The notes under the pieces are model-generated. The model saw nothing but the letters and a program-made list of their open reading frames with translations, did no database searches and was not told the DNA's origin. A stretch of DNA of 64,000 bases from Plantactinospora sp040120695 (GTDB lineage Bacteria > Actinomycetota > Actinomycetes > Mycobacteriales > Micromonosporaceae): assembly GCF_040120695.1 (NCBI RefSeq), contig NZ_JBEEAC010000012.1, positions 124,001-188,000 of the forward strand, in the 5' to 3' direction. Positions 27,878 through 38,005 of the stretch are shown here, piece by piece (the stretch's first letter is position 1; the number at the start of each line of letters is the position of its first letter). The position numbers were made by a program, and so were the translations under genes.

Positions 27878-28879
27878 TCAGCCGACCGTCCCGACCGATG
27901 GCCGGGCCCCGAGGATGCCGACCGCCGCCGCCCCCAGTGCGGTCGCCCGGTCCAGCGCCTCGGCCGCAGCCGCCCCGGCGGCCCAGGCCGCCAGCAGACC
28001 GGCCGCGAACGCGTCTCCGGCCCCGGTCACGTCCCGCACCGGTACCCGGCGGGCCGGCACGGAGAGCAGCTCCCCGCCGCGCTCGGCCCAGACCGCACCG
28101 GCGGCACCGTCCTTCACCACCACGTGTCGAATCATCCCGGTCAGGGCACGCGCCTGGCTGGGTGGTGAGCCCGGGCCGGCCAGTACCGCCGCCTCGTCCG
28201 CGTTGGCGAGCAGCAGGTCGGCATCGCGGACCCAGGCCAGAAACCCCGCCGCGCCGACCCGGCGCAACGGTTCGGCGGAGGCCGCGTCGACGCTGGTGGT
28301 GAGGCCGCGTCCGCGAGCAACGGCCAGCGCGTGCCGGCCGGCCTCCCGCGACGCGGCGTCCAACAGGGTGTACCCGGACAGGTGCAGATGGCTCGCGTCC
28401 GCGCCCTCGCCCAGCGCGGCCTCCACCTGCTCCGGGATCAGCCGCAGGTTCGCACCGCGCTGGGTGACCATGGTCCGCTCACCCTGCCCAGCCAGCACGA
28501 TCACGGTGCCGGTCGGCACGTCCGGGTACCGCCGCACCGCGCACCGTACGCCCAGCGCGGTCAGCTCAGCGAGCCGGGACGTGCCAGCGTCGTCGGTGCC
28601 GACCGCGCCGACCAGGGTGACCGGGCAGCCCCGCCAGGCCAACCAGGCGGCGGTGTTGGCGGCCTGGCCGCCACCGGTGACCCGGATGTCGGCCGAGGTG
28701 TCCGAGCCAGGCGAAACCGACCCAGCCAGTACCGCCAGCACGTCGGTGACGATGTCGCCGACCACGACGATCCTGGCCGCGGAGCGGTCCGGACCGGTGC
28801 CCTCGCAGAGGGCCGGGTCGCGGGCTCCGGAGGGGTCCGGGTCGGTGGGATCGGGCGCGCCGGGGTCCGGAGTGCTCAT
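27878..28879 (-). CDS. psuK: PfkB family sugar kinase, probable pseudouridine kinase
   Basis: 333 residues of the ribokinase/PfkB fold. After a disordered N-terminus (about 1-35), VVVGDIVTDVLA opens the fold; GGGQAANTAAWLAW is the first signature and DVTGAGDAFAAGLLAA the second, with catalytic Asp in GAGD. The ATG at 28879 overlaps the psuG stop by four bases, and psuG encodes pseudouridine-5'-phosphate glycosidase, so phosphorylation of pseudouridine is the likely reaction. PfkB members are hard to assign by sequence alone; the context carries the call. Confidence 0.85.
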   Translation of the reverse strand: MSTPDPGAPDPTDPDPSGARDPALCEGTGPDRSAARIVVVGDIVTDVLAVLAGSVSPGSDTSADIRVTGGGQAANTAAWLAWRGCPVTLVGAVGTDDAGTSRLAELTALGVRCAVRRYPDVPTGTVIVLAGQGERTMVTQRGANLRLIPEQVEAALGEGADASHLHLSGYTLLDAASREAGRHALAVARGRGLTTSVDAASAEPLRRVGAAGFLAWVRDADLLLANADEAAVLAGPGSPPSQARALTGMIRHVVVKDGAAGAVWAERGGELLSVPARRVPVRDVTGAGDAFAAGLLAAWAAGAAAAEALDRATALGAAAVGILGARPSVGTVG

Positions 28880-29793
28880 CGGGTGGCGGAGGCCACGGCG
28901 ATCCGGGCCGCGAGGGCCGCGTTGCGCAGGATGATCCGGATGTTCACCGCCAGGCTGGCGCCCTCGGTGGCGGCGTGGAAATGGGCCAGCAGGAACGGGG
29001 TGACGGCCTTGCCGGTAACCCCGTCGGCGGCGAGCCGGGCCAGCCCGTCGGCCAGGGTACGGTCGTGCAGCGCCGGATCGAGTTGCTCGCCGGTGGGGAG
29101 CGGGTTGGCCACGATCAGCGCACCCGGCTGGACTCCGTGCGCCGCTCGGGCCGCCAGTACCGCCGCGACCTGCTCCGCTGAGTCGACCGACCAGTCCAGG
29201 TCGAAGCCGCCGTCGGTGACGAAGAAGCCGGGGAAGCGACGGCTGCGGTAACCGACCACCGCCACGCCGAGCGTCTCCAGCCGCTCCAGCGTCGCGCCGA
29301 CGTCGAGGATCGACTTCACCCCCGCGCAGACCACCGCGATCGGGGTCCGGGAGAGGGTGGTCAGATCGGCCGACTCGTCGAAGGTCTGTGCCGCCTCCCG
29401 GTGCACCCCACCCAGCCCGCCGGTGGCGAAGACCCCGATCCCGGCCGCCGCCGCGACGGCACTGGTGGCGGCCACCGTCGTCGCCCCGTCCGCCCCGCTC
29501 GCCGCAGCCACCGCCACATCGCGTACGGAGAGCTTGGCCACCCCGTCCGAGGAGGCCAGTCGGGTCAACTGGGCATCGTCGAGGCCCACCACGAGTTGGC
29601 CCTCGACCATGCCGATCGTCGCCGGTACGGCGCCCTCGGCCCGTACCGCCGCTTCGATCTCGCGGGCCACCCGCAGGTTGTCCGGGCGGGGTAGCCCGTG
29701 CGAGACGATGGTGCTCTCAAGGGCGACGACGGGACGTCCGGTGCGCAGTGCCTCGGCCACCTCGGCGCCGTACCGGATCTGGAAATCGCTCAC
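28876..29793 (-). CDS. psuG: pseudouridine-5'-phosphate glycosidase
   Basis: 305 residues, full length for PsuG. It splits pseudouridine 5'-phosphate into uracil and ribose 5-phosphate. Conserved features are ALESTIVSHGLPRPDN near residue 25, the TVAATSAVAAAAGIGVFATGG region, CAGVKSILD with the lysine of the active site, and ANPLP. GTG 29793 is chosen: TACGGT (29802-29807 on this strand) lies eight bases upstream and no Shine-Dalgarno is seen. The longer frame to 29859 lacks family similarity. With psuK it forms a salvage operon for pseudouridine from RNA turnover. Confidence 0.93.
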   Translation of the reverse strand: MSDFQIRYGAEVAEALRTGRPVVALESTIVSHGLPRPDNLRVAREIEAAVRAEGAVPATIGMVEGQLVVGLDDAQLTRLASSDGVAKLSVRDVAVAAASGADGATTVAATSAVAAAAGIGVFATGGLGGVHREAAQTFDESADLTTLSRTPIAVVCAGVKSILDVGATLERLETLGVAVVGYRSRRFPGFFVTDGGFDLDWSVDSAEQVAAVLAARAAHGVQPGALIVANPLPTGEQLDPALHDRTLADGLARLAADGVTGKAVTPFLLAHFHAATEGASLAVNIRIILRNAALAARIAVASATR

Positions 29794-29900
29794 GGTCAAC
29801 CACCGTACGGGCCGGTGTCGGCGGGTGTTCCGGTGGACCGCTCGGCAGTGACCTGCCAAACTTGAGCGTTGGCGGGGTCACCAAGGGAGGAATCACTGCC

Positions 29901-30119
29901 GTGAGCACTGAGGTTCTCGAGCGTCCGGATCTGAAGGACGCAGACACCGGACCGGAAATGTTCCACTACGTCCGGAAAGAAAAGATCGCCGAGAGCGCGG
30001 TCATGGGGACCTTCGTGATCGCGCTCTGCGGTGAGACGTTCCCGGTCACCAAAGCCGCCAAGCCGGGCTCACCGGTCTGCCCGAGGTGCAAGGAGATCTA
30101 CGACTCCATGCGGGACTGA
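29901..30119 (+). CDS. DUF3039 small protein
   Basis: 72 residues, actinobacterial DUF3039. Conserved features are MFHYVRKEKIAES, ALCGETF and CPRCKEIYDSM; one His and three Cys could form a zinc site. Function unknown. GTG 29901 is preceded by aagggagg at ten bases, slightly long. A much longer frame runs in from upstream but is antisense to psuG and was discarded. Confidence 0.88.
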   Translation: MSTEVLERPDLKDADTGPEMFHYVRKEKIAESAVMGTFVIALCGETFPVTKAAKPGSPVCPRCKEIYDSMRD

Positions 30120-30158
30120 CGCGCGCGGCCGGCGCCCTCGCGCGCGTAGCATCCTGCG

Positions 30159-31025
30159 GTGACCGCCGCAGCCGCCCTGCTCCTCGCCGATCTCACCGGC
30201 GTGGCGATCTTCGCCGCCTCCGGCGCGTCCGCCGCGGTGGTGAAGCGGCTGGACCTGTTCGGAGTGGTCTTCGTCGGCTTCGTCGCCGCGCTCGGCGGCG
30301 GCATCTTCCGGGACCTGGTGATCGGCGACGGGCCGCCGCTGGCCTTCGCTGACTGGCGGTACGCGGTCACCGCGACGGTCACCGCCACCGCGGTCTTCTG
30401 GCTACACCCCCAGTTGACGCGACTGCGTACCACCGTGCTTGTCCTCGACGCGGCCGGGCTCGGCCTCTTCACCGTCACCGGTACGCTCATCGCGCTCGAC
30501 GCCGGCCTGCCACCCCTCGGCGCCGGCATGATCGGGATGATGGCCGGGATCGGTGGCGGGCTGGGGCGGGACCTGCTCACCGGGGAGATCCCGGTGGTAC
30601 TCCGCCGGGAGATCTACGCGTTGGCGGCGCTGGCCGGCGCGGTCGCGGTGGTCGGCCTCGACCGGGCCGGTCTGGCCCGGCCGGCTCCGCTGATGGCGGC
30701 GGCGCTCTTCGTCTTCGCCCTCCGGCTGCTGGCCCTGCGCCGACGCTGGTCGGCTCCGGTGCCGACCGACCGGCCGGCCGGCGGCGACTCCGGCCCACCG
30801 CACCGGCGGGTCGAGGGCGAGCGGCTCCCGGACCGGCGGGTCGAGGGCGAGCGGCTCCCGGACCGGCGGGTCGAGGGCGAGCGGCTCCCGGACCGGCGGG
30901 TCGAGGGCGAGCGGCTCCCGGACCGGCGGGTCGAGGGCGAGCGGCTCCCGGACCGGCAGGTCGACGGCGGGGCCCACCCGGAGGGGTGGGCCGACGGCGA
31001 GCGGCCGGCGGAGCAGGACCGCTGA
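30159..31025 (+). CDS. TRIC-type cation channel family protein (UPF0126) with decapeptide-repeat tail
   Basis: 288 residues. The first 200 contain seven hydrophobic helices and the two pseudo-symmetric signatures GGGIFRD and GGGLGRD of the bacterial TRIC/UPF0126 family, homotrimeric cation channels. Residues about 215-264 are five exact copies of the decapeptide DRRVEGERLP plus a degenerate sixth; this hydrophilic, charged tail is not a family feature. GTG 30159 has no Shine-Dalgarno, but TAGCAT (30147-30152) is six bases before it, suggesting a leaderless message. Confidence 0.88.
   Translation: MTAAAALLLADLTGVAIFAASGASAAVVKRLDLFGVVFVGFVAALGGGIFRDLVIGDGPPLAFADWRYAVTATVTATAVFWLHPQLTRLRTTVLVLDAAGLGLFTVTGTLIALDAGLPPLGAGMIGMMAGIGGGLGRDLLTGEIPVVLRREIYALAALAGAVAVVGLDRAGLARPAPLMAAALFVFALRLLALRRRWSAPVPTDRPAGGDSGPPHRRVEGERLPDRRVEGERLPDRRVEGERLPDRRVEGERLPDRRVEGERLPDRQVDGGAHPEGWADGERPAEQDR
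30802..30975 (+). repeat. 30-bp perfect tandem repeat within the TRIC-like gene
   Basis: Five identical 30-bp units start at 30802, 30832, 30862, 30892 and 30922 (accggcgggtcgagggcgag then cggctcccgg), with a partial sixth at 30952. The unit is a multiple of three, so copy-number change keeps the frame. Exact identity indicates recent expansion. Confidence 0.95.
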
Positions 31026-31218
31026 GCTGGCGTGTCGCTGCGGCGGACGCTCGCCGAGGCGTGGGTCGGCGGGTGTGCCAACCGTGCCTGGTGTGGCAAT
31101 GGTGTCGCCTGGGGCGGGCGGGTCCGGCTGGTTATGCTGGTACGGCCTTCGCGCTCGGTCCGGTCGCGGGGGCGTTTTCGTGTGGTCGGATACCTGGCCG
31201 TCGGAGGGGAGAGTTCGC

Positions 31219-32943
31219 GTGGGAGCCCGACTGCCAGTTCTCGAGTCGTTCCCGGCGCTGCGCGCGTGGCAGCGTAAGGCGTTGGTGGAGTACCTGCGTC
31301 GCCGTTCCGAGGACTTCCTGGCGGTCGCCACCCCCGGCGCCGGCAAGACCACCTTCGCGCTGCGGATCGCCGCCGAACTGCTCGCCGACGGCACCGTCGA
31401 GGCGGTCACCGTGGTCGCACCGACCGAGCACCTGAAGACCCAGTGGGCCGTCGCGGCGGCCCGGGTCGGCATCCAGCTCGACGCCGCGTTCCGCAACGCC
31501 GACCTGCACTCCTCGGCGGACTTCCACGGCGCGGTCGTCACCTATGCCCAGGTCGGCATCGCCCCGCAGGTGCACCGCCGCCGGACCATGACCCGACGGA
31601 CCCTGGTGATCCTCGACGAGATCCACCATGCCGGCGACTCCCGGTCCTGGGGCGACGGGGTCAAGGCCGCCTTCGAGCCCGCCGTACGCCGGTTGATGCT
31701 GACCGGTACGCCGTTCCGGTCCGACGAGAACCCGATCCCCTTCGTAACCTACGAGCGGGGCAACGACGGCCTGCAACGCTCCCGGGCCGACTCCGTGTAC
31801 GGCTACGCCGAGGCGCTCGCCGACGGGGTGGTCCGCCCGGTGATCTTCCTGGCGTACTCGGGGGAGACCCGGTGGCGGACCAGTGCCGGGGACGAGTTGG
31901 CGGCCCGGCTGGGCGAGCCGATGACCCAGGACCTGATCGCCCAGGCGTGGCGTACCGCGCTGGACCCGGCCGGTGACTGGATGCCCCAGGTGCTGCGGGC
32001 CGCCGACGCCCGGTTGCAGGTGCTCCGGGCGGGCGGGGTCTCCGACGCGGCCGGCCTGGTGATCGCCACCGACCAGCAGGCAGCCCGGTCGTACGGCCGG
32101 CTGATCGAACGGATCACCGGGGAGCGGGCGGTGGTGGTGCTCTCCGACGACCAGGGTGCCTCGGCCCGGATCGCCGCCTTTTCCGCCTCCGACCAGCGCT
32201 GGATGGTGGCGGTCCGGATGGTCTCCGAGGGGGTCGACATTCCCCGGCTGGCCGTCGGCGTCTACGCGACCAGCGCCTCCACCCCGCTCTTCTTCGCCCA
32301 GGCGATCGGGCGGTTCGTCCGGGCCCGCCGGCCGGGCGAGACCGCGTCGGTCTTCCTGCCCAGCGTGCCGCACCTGCTCGGGCTGGCCAGCGAGATGGAG
32401 GTCGAGCGGGATCACGTGTTGGGTGAGCCGAAGCGCGGCGACGGGCTCGACGACGACCTGCTGGAGCGGGCGCAACGCAACGAGCAGGCCAGCGGGGAAC
32501 TGGAGAAGCGGTTCGAGGCGCTCTCCGCCACCGCGGAACTGGACCAGGTGATCTTCGACGGGGCGTCCTTCGGCACCGGTGCCCAGGCGGGTACCCCGGA
32601 GGAGGAGGACTATCTCGGCCTGCCTGGTCTGCTCACCGCCGACCAGGTCGCGGTGCTGCTGAACAAGCGCCAGGCCGACCAGTTGGCCGCCCAGCGCCGC
32701 CGGAAGAACGCCGCCGAGCCGATGCCGGCGCCCCGGCCGGAGAGCCGGCCGCTCAGCGCGGCGGAGCGCCGGGTCAGCCTGCGCCGCCAGCTCAACGCGC
32801 TGGTGGCGGCGCACCACCACCGGACCGGGCTGCCGCACGGCAAGATCCATGCGGAGCTTCGCCGCCGCTGCGGCGGCCCGCCCAGCGCACAGGCCAGCAT
32901 CGAGCAGCTCGAGGAGCGGATCGCCACCGTGCAGACCCTGTGA
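31219..32943 (+). CDS. DEAD/DEAH box (superfamily 2) helicase
   Basis: 574 residues. Motif I ATPGAGKTTFAL (about 36-47), motif II LDEIHHAGDS, motif III LTGTPFRSD, and C-terminal RecA motifs with MVSEGVDIPRL and QAIGRFVRARRPGE are intact, so this is a complete SF2 ATPase. The C-terminal 150 residues are charged and partly coiled-coil (RNEQASGELEKRFEAL). The family is widespread in Actinobacteria, with homologues usually annotated as helicase or ERCC3-like; nucleic-acid target unknown. GTG 31219 follows ggagggg (31203-31209) at nine bases; GTG 31180 is an alternative. Confidence 0.88.
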   Translation: MGARLPVLESFPALRAWQRKALVEYLRRRSEDFLAVATPGAGKTTFALRIAAELLADGTVEAVTVVAPTEHLKTQWAVAAARVGIQLDAAFRNADLHSSADFHGAVVTYAQVGIAPQVHRRRTMTRRTLVILDEIHHAGDSRSWGDGVKAAFEPAVRRLMLTGTPFRSDENPIPFVTYERGNDGLQRSRADSVYGYAEALADGVVRPVIFLAYSGETRWRTSAGDELAARLGEPMTQDLIAQAWRTALDPAGDWMPQVLRAADARLQVLRAGGVSDAAGLVIATDQQAARSYGRLIERITGERAVVVLSDDQGASARIAAFSASDQRWMVAVRMVSEGVDIPRLAVGVYATSASTPLFFAQAIGRFVRARRPGETASVFLPSVPHLLGLASEMEVERDHVLGEPKRGDGLDDDLLERAQRNEQASGELEKRFEALSATAELDQVIFDGASFGTGAQAGTPEEEDYLGLPGLLTADQVAVLLNKRQADQLAAQRRRKNAAEPMPAPRPESRPLSAAERRVSLRRQLNALVAAHHHRTGLPHGKIHAELRRRCGGPPSAQASIEQLEERIATVQTL

Positions 32944-32946
32944 CGA

Positions 32947-33000
32947 CGCCCAGATGCCGTGCCACGCCCAGATGCCGTGCCACGCCCAGGCGCTGTGTTA
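32947..33000. repeat. 18-bp tandem repeat after the helicase stop
   Basis: Two exact copies of cgcccagatgccgtgcca (32947-32964, 32965-32982) and a decayed third, four bases after the stop codon. Confidence 0.85.
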
Positions 33001-33123
33001 TGCCACCGTCTGCTCTGACGACGTTCATACGCGGTGCTGACGGAGGCGGTCGGTCCAGGCCGTCCAGGCCGTCTTGCGGCCGATCGTCGATGCTGTCGGC
33101 AATCGGCACTGTCGAGGAATAGA

Positions 33124-33158
33124 CGACCGGAGGTGCCCACCTGGGGCACCTCCGGTCG
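33124..33158. terminator. bidirectional terminator, 15-bp perfect stem
   Basis: Arms 33124-33138 and 33144-33158 with loop acctg, between the helicase (+) and the converging DUF7455 gene (-), 17 bases from the latter's stop. Confidence 0.85.
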
Positions 33159-33175
33159 ACTATGTCCTGATTGGG

Positions 33176-33409
33176 TTAGTTCGCCATCAAATCGGCGCCC
33201 CGCCAGCTGAACTCGGGATCGGCCGCGTACCGAACCGTGATCTTCACGAGATCCTCGGCGTACTTGTTCGCGTGATGCCCACAGAACACCAGCTCGCTCC
33301 CACCCGCCAGGGTGACTCGAAGCTTGCCGGCCGCGTTGCAGCGGTCGCACCGTTCATCGGCGGCTGGGGGAGCCACCGTCTCGGGCGGCGGCGTGAGGGT
33401 CGGGGTCAT
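33176..33409 (-). CDS. DUF7455 small zinc-ribbon protein
   Basis: 77 residues. CDRCNAAGKLRVTL and VFCGHHANKY provide a C-x2-C / C-x2-H set for one zinc ion. Small proteins of this type lie downstream of the principal sigma factor gene in many actinobacteria; function unknown. ATG 33409 is chosen over the longer frame to 33442 because aggagga lies immediately upstream at a normal distance. The gene is 244 bases downstream of sigA on the same strand and may have its own promoter. Confidence 0.83.
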   Translation of the reverse strand: MTPTLTPPPETVAPPAADERCDRCNAAGKLRVTLAGGSELVFCGHHANKYAEDLVKITVRYAADPEFSWRGADLMAN

Positions 33410-33653
33410 CGCCTTCCTCCTGCGGTCGTCACCGATGAACACTCTCGTCGGTCATTGCTCACCTATCGTGCAACACCCTTGTGGGGTGTGGCCTTCCCAG
33501 TGTGCCCCCGGGGGACCGATGTCACACGTACTGGAGACAGTGTGCCGTGCCACCAGGGTGCCACGTCAACGATCACGCGTGGGGACCAGCCGATCACCGC
33601 ATGCCCGATGTACGTGTGGTGATCAGATGGACACGGCTGGTTGACTTTTGGGG

Positions 33654-35300
<1,647 letters not shown>

Positions 35301-35588
35301 GAATGACCTTCCGGAGGCGATGAGCGAGCACGGCCGGATCGGCCGGCGCAGCGCTATGCGGTGTGTCGGGCCGATGTGGTTGAGGGACCCCCGTGTCCCG
35401 GGCCGACCGATGCTCGGCGGTCCGTGGCGCGTGGGCAGGCGTGAATTGTAGCGCCGTCTGCGGCGATCATCCTGCGCCGCACGCCGGAGACGTGGTCCGG
35501 GGCCACCGACCCGATGCGCGTGTTGACTTTGTAAGGATGATACTCGCGCCGGGGGCGGGACGTCACAGGCGTGCGGGAAGGGGACGTC

Positions 35589-36413
35589 ATGGACGGCACG
35601 ACACCGGCTCCGGAGGAGCTGCTGAAGATCGCGGTCGAGGTGGCCCGGGCGGCGGCGGATACCGCGTACCGGATGCGGGCCGAGGGGGTCGCCGCGGTGG
35701 CCACCAAGAGCACCGCGACCGACGTGGTCACCGCGGCCGACCGGGCGGTGGAGCGGCAGGCGGTGGCGGCCCTGCGGGCGGCCCGGCCCGGCGACGCCGT
35801 GCTGGGCGAGGAGTACGGCGACGTCGAGGGCGCCGGCCCGGCCGGCGGCAGCCGTGTACGGTGGATCCTCGACCCGATCGACGGCACCGTGAACTACCTC
35901 TACGGGCTGCCGCACTACGCCGTCTCGCTGGCCGCCGAGGTCGACGGCGAGGTGGTCGCCGGTGTGGTCCGGAACGCGGCCACCGGGGACGAGTGGACCG
36001 CCGTCCGGGGTGGAGGTGCCTACCGGGCCGGACGGCGGCTGACCGGCTCGGTGGAGACCGATCTCGGCCAGGCGCTGGTGGCCACCGGGTTCGGGTACGA
36101 TCCCGCGCGCCGGTCGCATCAGGCCGCGGTCCTGCACCGGCTCGTCGCGCACGTCCGGGACATCCGCCGGTTCGGTGTCGCCTCGATCGATCTGTGCCTG
36201 GCCGCCGAGGGCCTGGTCGACGGCTACTACGAAAAGGGTCTGAACCTCTGGGACCACGCGGCCGGCGGGCTGGTCGCGACCGAGGCCGGGCTCCGGGTCG
36301 ACGGGCTGGCCGGTGCCGGCCCGGGACCGGATCTGGTGATCGCGGCCCCGCCGGCGCTGTTCGGGCCACTGCACGACCACCTGGTCCGGTTCGACGCGGC
36401 CGGCGGCCCCTGA
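35589..36413 (+). CDS. suhB: inositol monophosphatase family protein
   Basis: 274 residues of the Mg-dependent, Li-sensitive phosphatase family. Metal ligands are seen in VLGEEYGD (Glu pair), DPIDGTVNYLYG and WDHAAGGLVATEAG. It hydrolyses inositol 1-phosphate or related sugar phosphates. ATG 35589 has gaagggg six bases upstream; GTG 35571 is less likely. It is divergent from the sigA gene, the same pairing as suhB-sigA in mycobacteria. Confidence 0.9.
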   Translation: MDGTTPAPEELLKIAVEVARAAADTAYRMRAEGVAAVATKSTATDVVTAADRAVERQAVAALRAARPGDAVLGEEYGDVEGAGPAGGSRVRWILDPIDGTVNYLYGLPHYAVSLAAEVDGEVVAGVVRNAATGDEWTAVRGGGAYRAGRRLTGSVETDLGQALVATGFGYDPARRSHQAAVLHRLVAHVRDIRRFGVASIDLCLAAEGLVDGYYEKGLNLWDHAAGGLVATEAGLRVDGLAGAGPGPDLVIAAPPALFGPLHDHLVRFDAAGGP

Positions 36414-36442
36414 GCGGACCCTCCACGGGTCCCTGGGCGGAG

Positions 36443-36506
36443 GCGGCCGCCGGCCGCCGGCCGCCGGCCGCCGGCCCTGGAGGGTCGGCGAGGGCGACCC
36501 TCCAGG
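36443..36506. terminator. 7-bp GC repeat followed by a 12-bp bidirectional terminator
   Basis: 36443-36476 is about four and a half copies of gccgccg. It runs into a perfect hairpin, 36476-36487 with 36495-36506 and loop gcgaggg, between the converging suhB-like and LytR_C genes. Confidence 0.8.
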
Positions 36507-36539
36507 CCAGCGGCGACCCTCCGGGCCAGCCAGGTCGGG

Positions 36540-37085
36540 TCAGCTCAGGTTGGGGTCGGCGCACGTCCGCGGCGGCAGCTGCGTACTGTCGCTGTCCCGC
36601 TGGGTCAGCGCCTGGTTGACCTCGGTGATGGTCGCCAACTGCTTGAACTCGCCGCCGAGGACGACGTCGACCACGTCGTCCTCGCGTTCGAGCTGGAACT
36701 CCGGCTCCGCCTCGTTCAGGAAGTACGCCCTGAGCACGTGGTACGAGCCGACGCCCTTCGGCCCGTACCGCAGCACCGCGACCTCGTCGTCGATGCCCTT
36801 CTTGTTCGGCTCGTCGCCGGCCTTGAGGACCTTGAACTGCCGGTTCTGGAAGTCGGTCTTCACCGTGTTGGCCAGGCCGATCGTCTCGGTCGCGTTGTAG
36901 ACGTTGATTTTGATGTCTTTCGGCAGCCGCAACCGGGTGTCGGCGAGCTTGTCGCCTTCCTGGCAGTCGCTGGCGACCTCCTTGCCGGCCTGGGTGTCGC
37001 GGACGAGGGTGACGGCGACGAAGACCATGGCGATCACCGCGAGCACGCCGACGACGACGAGGGCCCGGACGCGCGCGAAACTCAT
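36540..37085 (-). CDS. LytR C-terminal domain protein, envelope-integrity type (Cei-like)
   Basis: 181 residues. One N-terminal membrane helix (ALVVVGVLAVIAMVFVAVTLV, about 9-29) anchors an extracytoplasmic LytR_C domain (INVYNATETIGLANTV to the ALRYGP region). Two cysteines (DCQEG near 40, TCADP near 176) could pair outside the cell. The mycobacterial homologue Rv2700 (Cei) supports envelope integrity and sits in the same suhB-sigA context. ATG 37085 follows aggag. It is divergent from the DUF4193 gene. Confidence 0.87.
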   Translation of the reverse strand: MSFARVRALVVVGVLAVIAMVFVAVTLVRDTQAGKEVASDCQEGDKLADTRLRLPKDIKINVYNATETIGLANTVKTDFQNRQFKVLKAGDEPNKKGIDDEVAVLRYGPKGVGSYHVLRAYFLNEAEPEFQLEREDDVVDVVLGGEFKQLATITEVNQALTQRDSDSTQLPPRTCADPNLS

Positions 37086-37509
37086 CTGCTTGGCTCCTGC
37101 GAAGGTGGTGTGTGGAACAGACGCCGGCCGGCCGGCCGGGCGGGTCGCTGTGGCTATCGAGTATGCCGGTGCCGGCGGCGGTTGTCCGACCGGGTGCTGA
37201 ATCCGCCGGGTTTGTCGGCGCGCCGACGACGATCGGCCGATCAGTACCCCTATCTTCGTGTCGCCTGAGTCACATTGGGAACAACTCCGCGCGCTCGGAC
37301 GTACATGCATGCCGCAGGGACGGTATACATGCCTCGCCCGAAGGGGGGTAAGGTACCCCGCTCGCCGGGGGAGTTTCGCCCGGCGGCCGCGACCCGGAAC
37401 GTGCGCCGGGTCGGGCGACCGGAAGTAATGGCCGGCCAGCGGGAACCGAAACAGCGTCCTCCGGCGTTACAACCGGAAGCGACTATATCGATATGGGAGA
37501 GTGAGACCG
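37086..37509. other. divergent intergenic region, 424 bases
   Basis: Holds promoters for the LytR_C protein (-) and DUF4193 (+). It contains two ECF-sigma-like elements: ggaac (37278-37282) with cgta 17 bases later, and ggaac (37442-37446) with cgtta 18 bases later. It also contains gtacatgcatgcc and gtatacatgcc repeats around 37300-37335 and a ggggta/tacccc mini-hairpin near 37345. No coding frame is credible. Confidence 0.4.
37442..37469 (+). promoter_or_regulatory. candidate ECF-sigma promoter upstream of DUF4193
   Basis: ggaac at 37442-37446 and cgtta at 37465-37469 are separated by 18 bases, matching the GGAAC-N16-19-CGTT form recognised by SigE/SigH-class factors in actinobacteria. It would give a leader of about 35 bases before the DUF4193 ribosome binding site. 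Match is by eye; chance occurrence in high-GC DNA is possible. Confidence 0.35.
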
Positions 37510-37806
37510 ATGGCCACCGACTACGACGCCCCGCGTCGCGACGAGGTCGACCTCGGCGAGGACAGCCTGGAAGAGCTCAAGGCTCGGCGGGTCGACTCAC
37601 AGTCGGCCGCCGTGGACGTCGACGAGGCCGAGGTCGCCGAGAGCTTCGAGCTGCCCGGTGCCGACCTGGCCGACGAGGAGCTCACCGTGAAGGTGCTGCC
37701 GATGCAGTCGGACGAGTTCCGCTGCGGGCGCTGCTTCCTCGTGCACCACCGCAGCCAGCTCGCGGTGGAGCGCAACGGCGAGCTGATCTGCCGCGAGTGC
37801 GCCTGA
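37510..37806 (+). CDS. DUF4193 zinc-binding protein
   Basis: 98 residues. MATDYDAPRRDE at the start, a long acidic middle, then RCGRCFLVHHRSQLA and ICRECA give a C-x2-C / C-x2-C zinc ribbon. DUF4193 is conserved in almost all Actinobacteria (Rv2699c in M. tuberculosis) and its role is unknown, although the ribbon-acidic layout suggests an RNA polymerase or ribosome partner. ATG 37510 follows gggagagtgag. Confidence 0.92.
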   Translation: MATDYDAPRRDEVDLGEDSLEELKARRVDSQSAAVDVDEAEVAESFELPGADLADEELTVKVLPMQSDEFRCGRCFLVHHRSQLAVERNGELICRECA

Positions 37807-37885
37807 CCGCAATGGCCGGAGTGGTCTTCCCGGTCAGGGAAGCCGGTCCGCCGGGTACGGGGTGAGTCTTCCGGGACGGGGGGGA

Positions 37886-37915
37886 GCGGCGACCTCCACG
37901 GGTGGAGGTCGCCGC
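37886..37915 (+). terminator. terminator hairpin after DUF4193 gene
   Basis: gcggcgacctcc (37886-37897) pairs exactly with ggaggtcgccgc (37904-37915), loop acgggt, about 80 bases after the stop. Confidence 0.8.
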
Positions 37916-38005
37916 GCGTGATTCGACATGCGGGGCTGGCGGGCAACTGCTTGACTCGATGCGCGTGGTGGTACGCCCCACCGACGACACGTGCTGGAGG
38001 TCATG

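Noticed and set aside
30802..30975. CRISPR array
   Set aside because: Repeats are contiguous with no spacers, are in frame inside a gene, and no cas gene is present.
35301..36380. N-terminal extension of the principal sigma factor to 36380
   Set aside because: The added 360 residues are antisense to the inositol monophosphatase gene and unlike region 1.1; GTG 35300 has a ribosome binding site.
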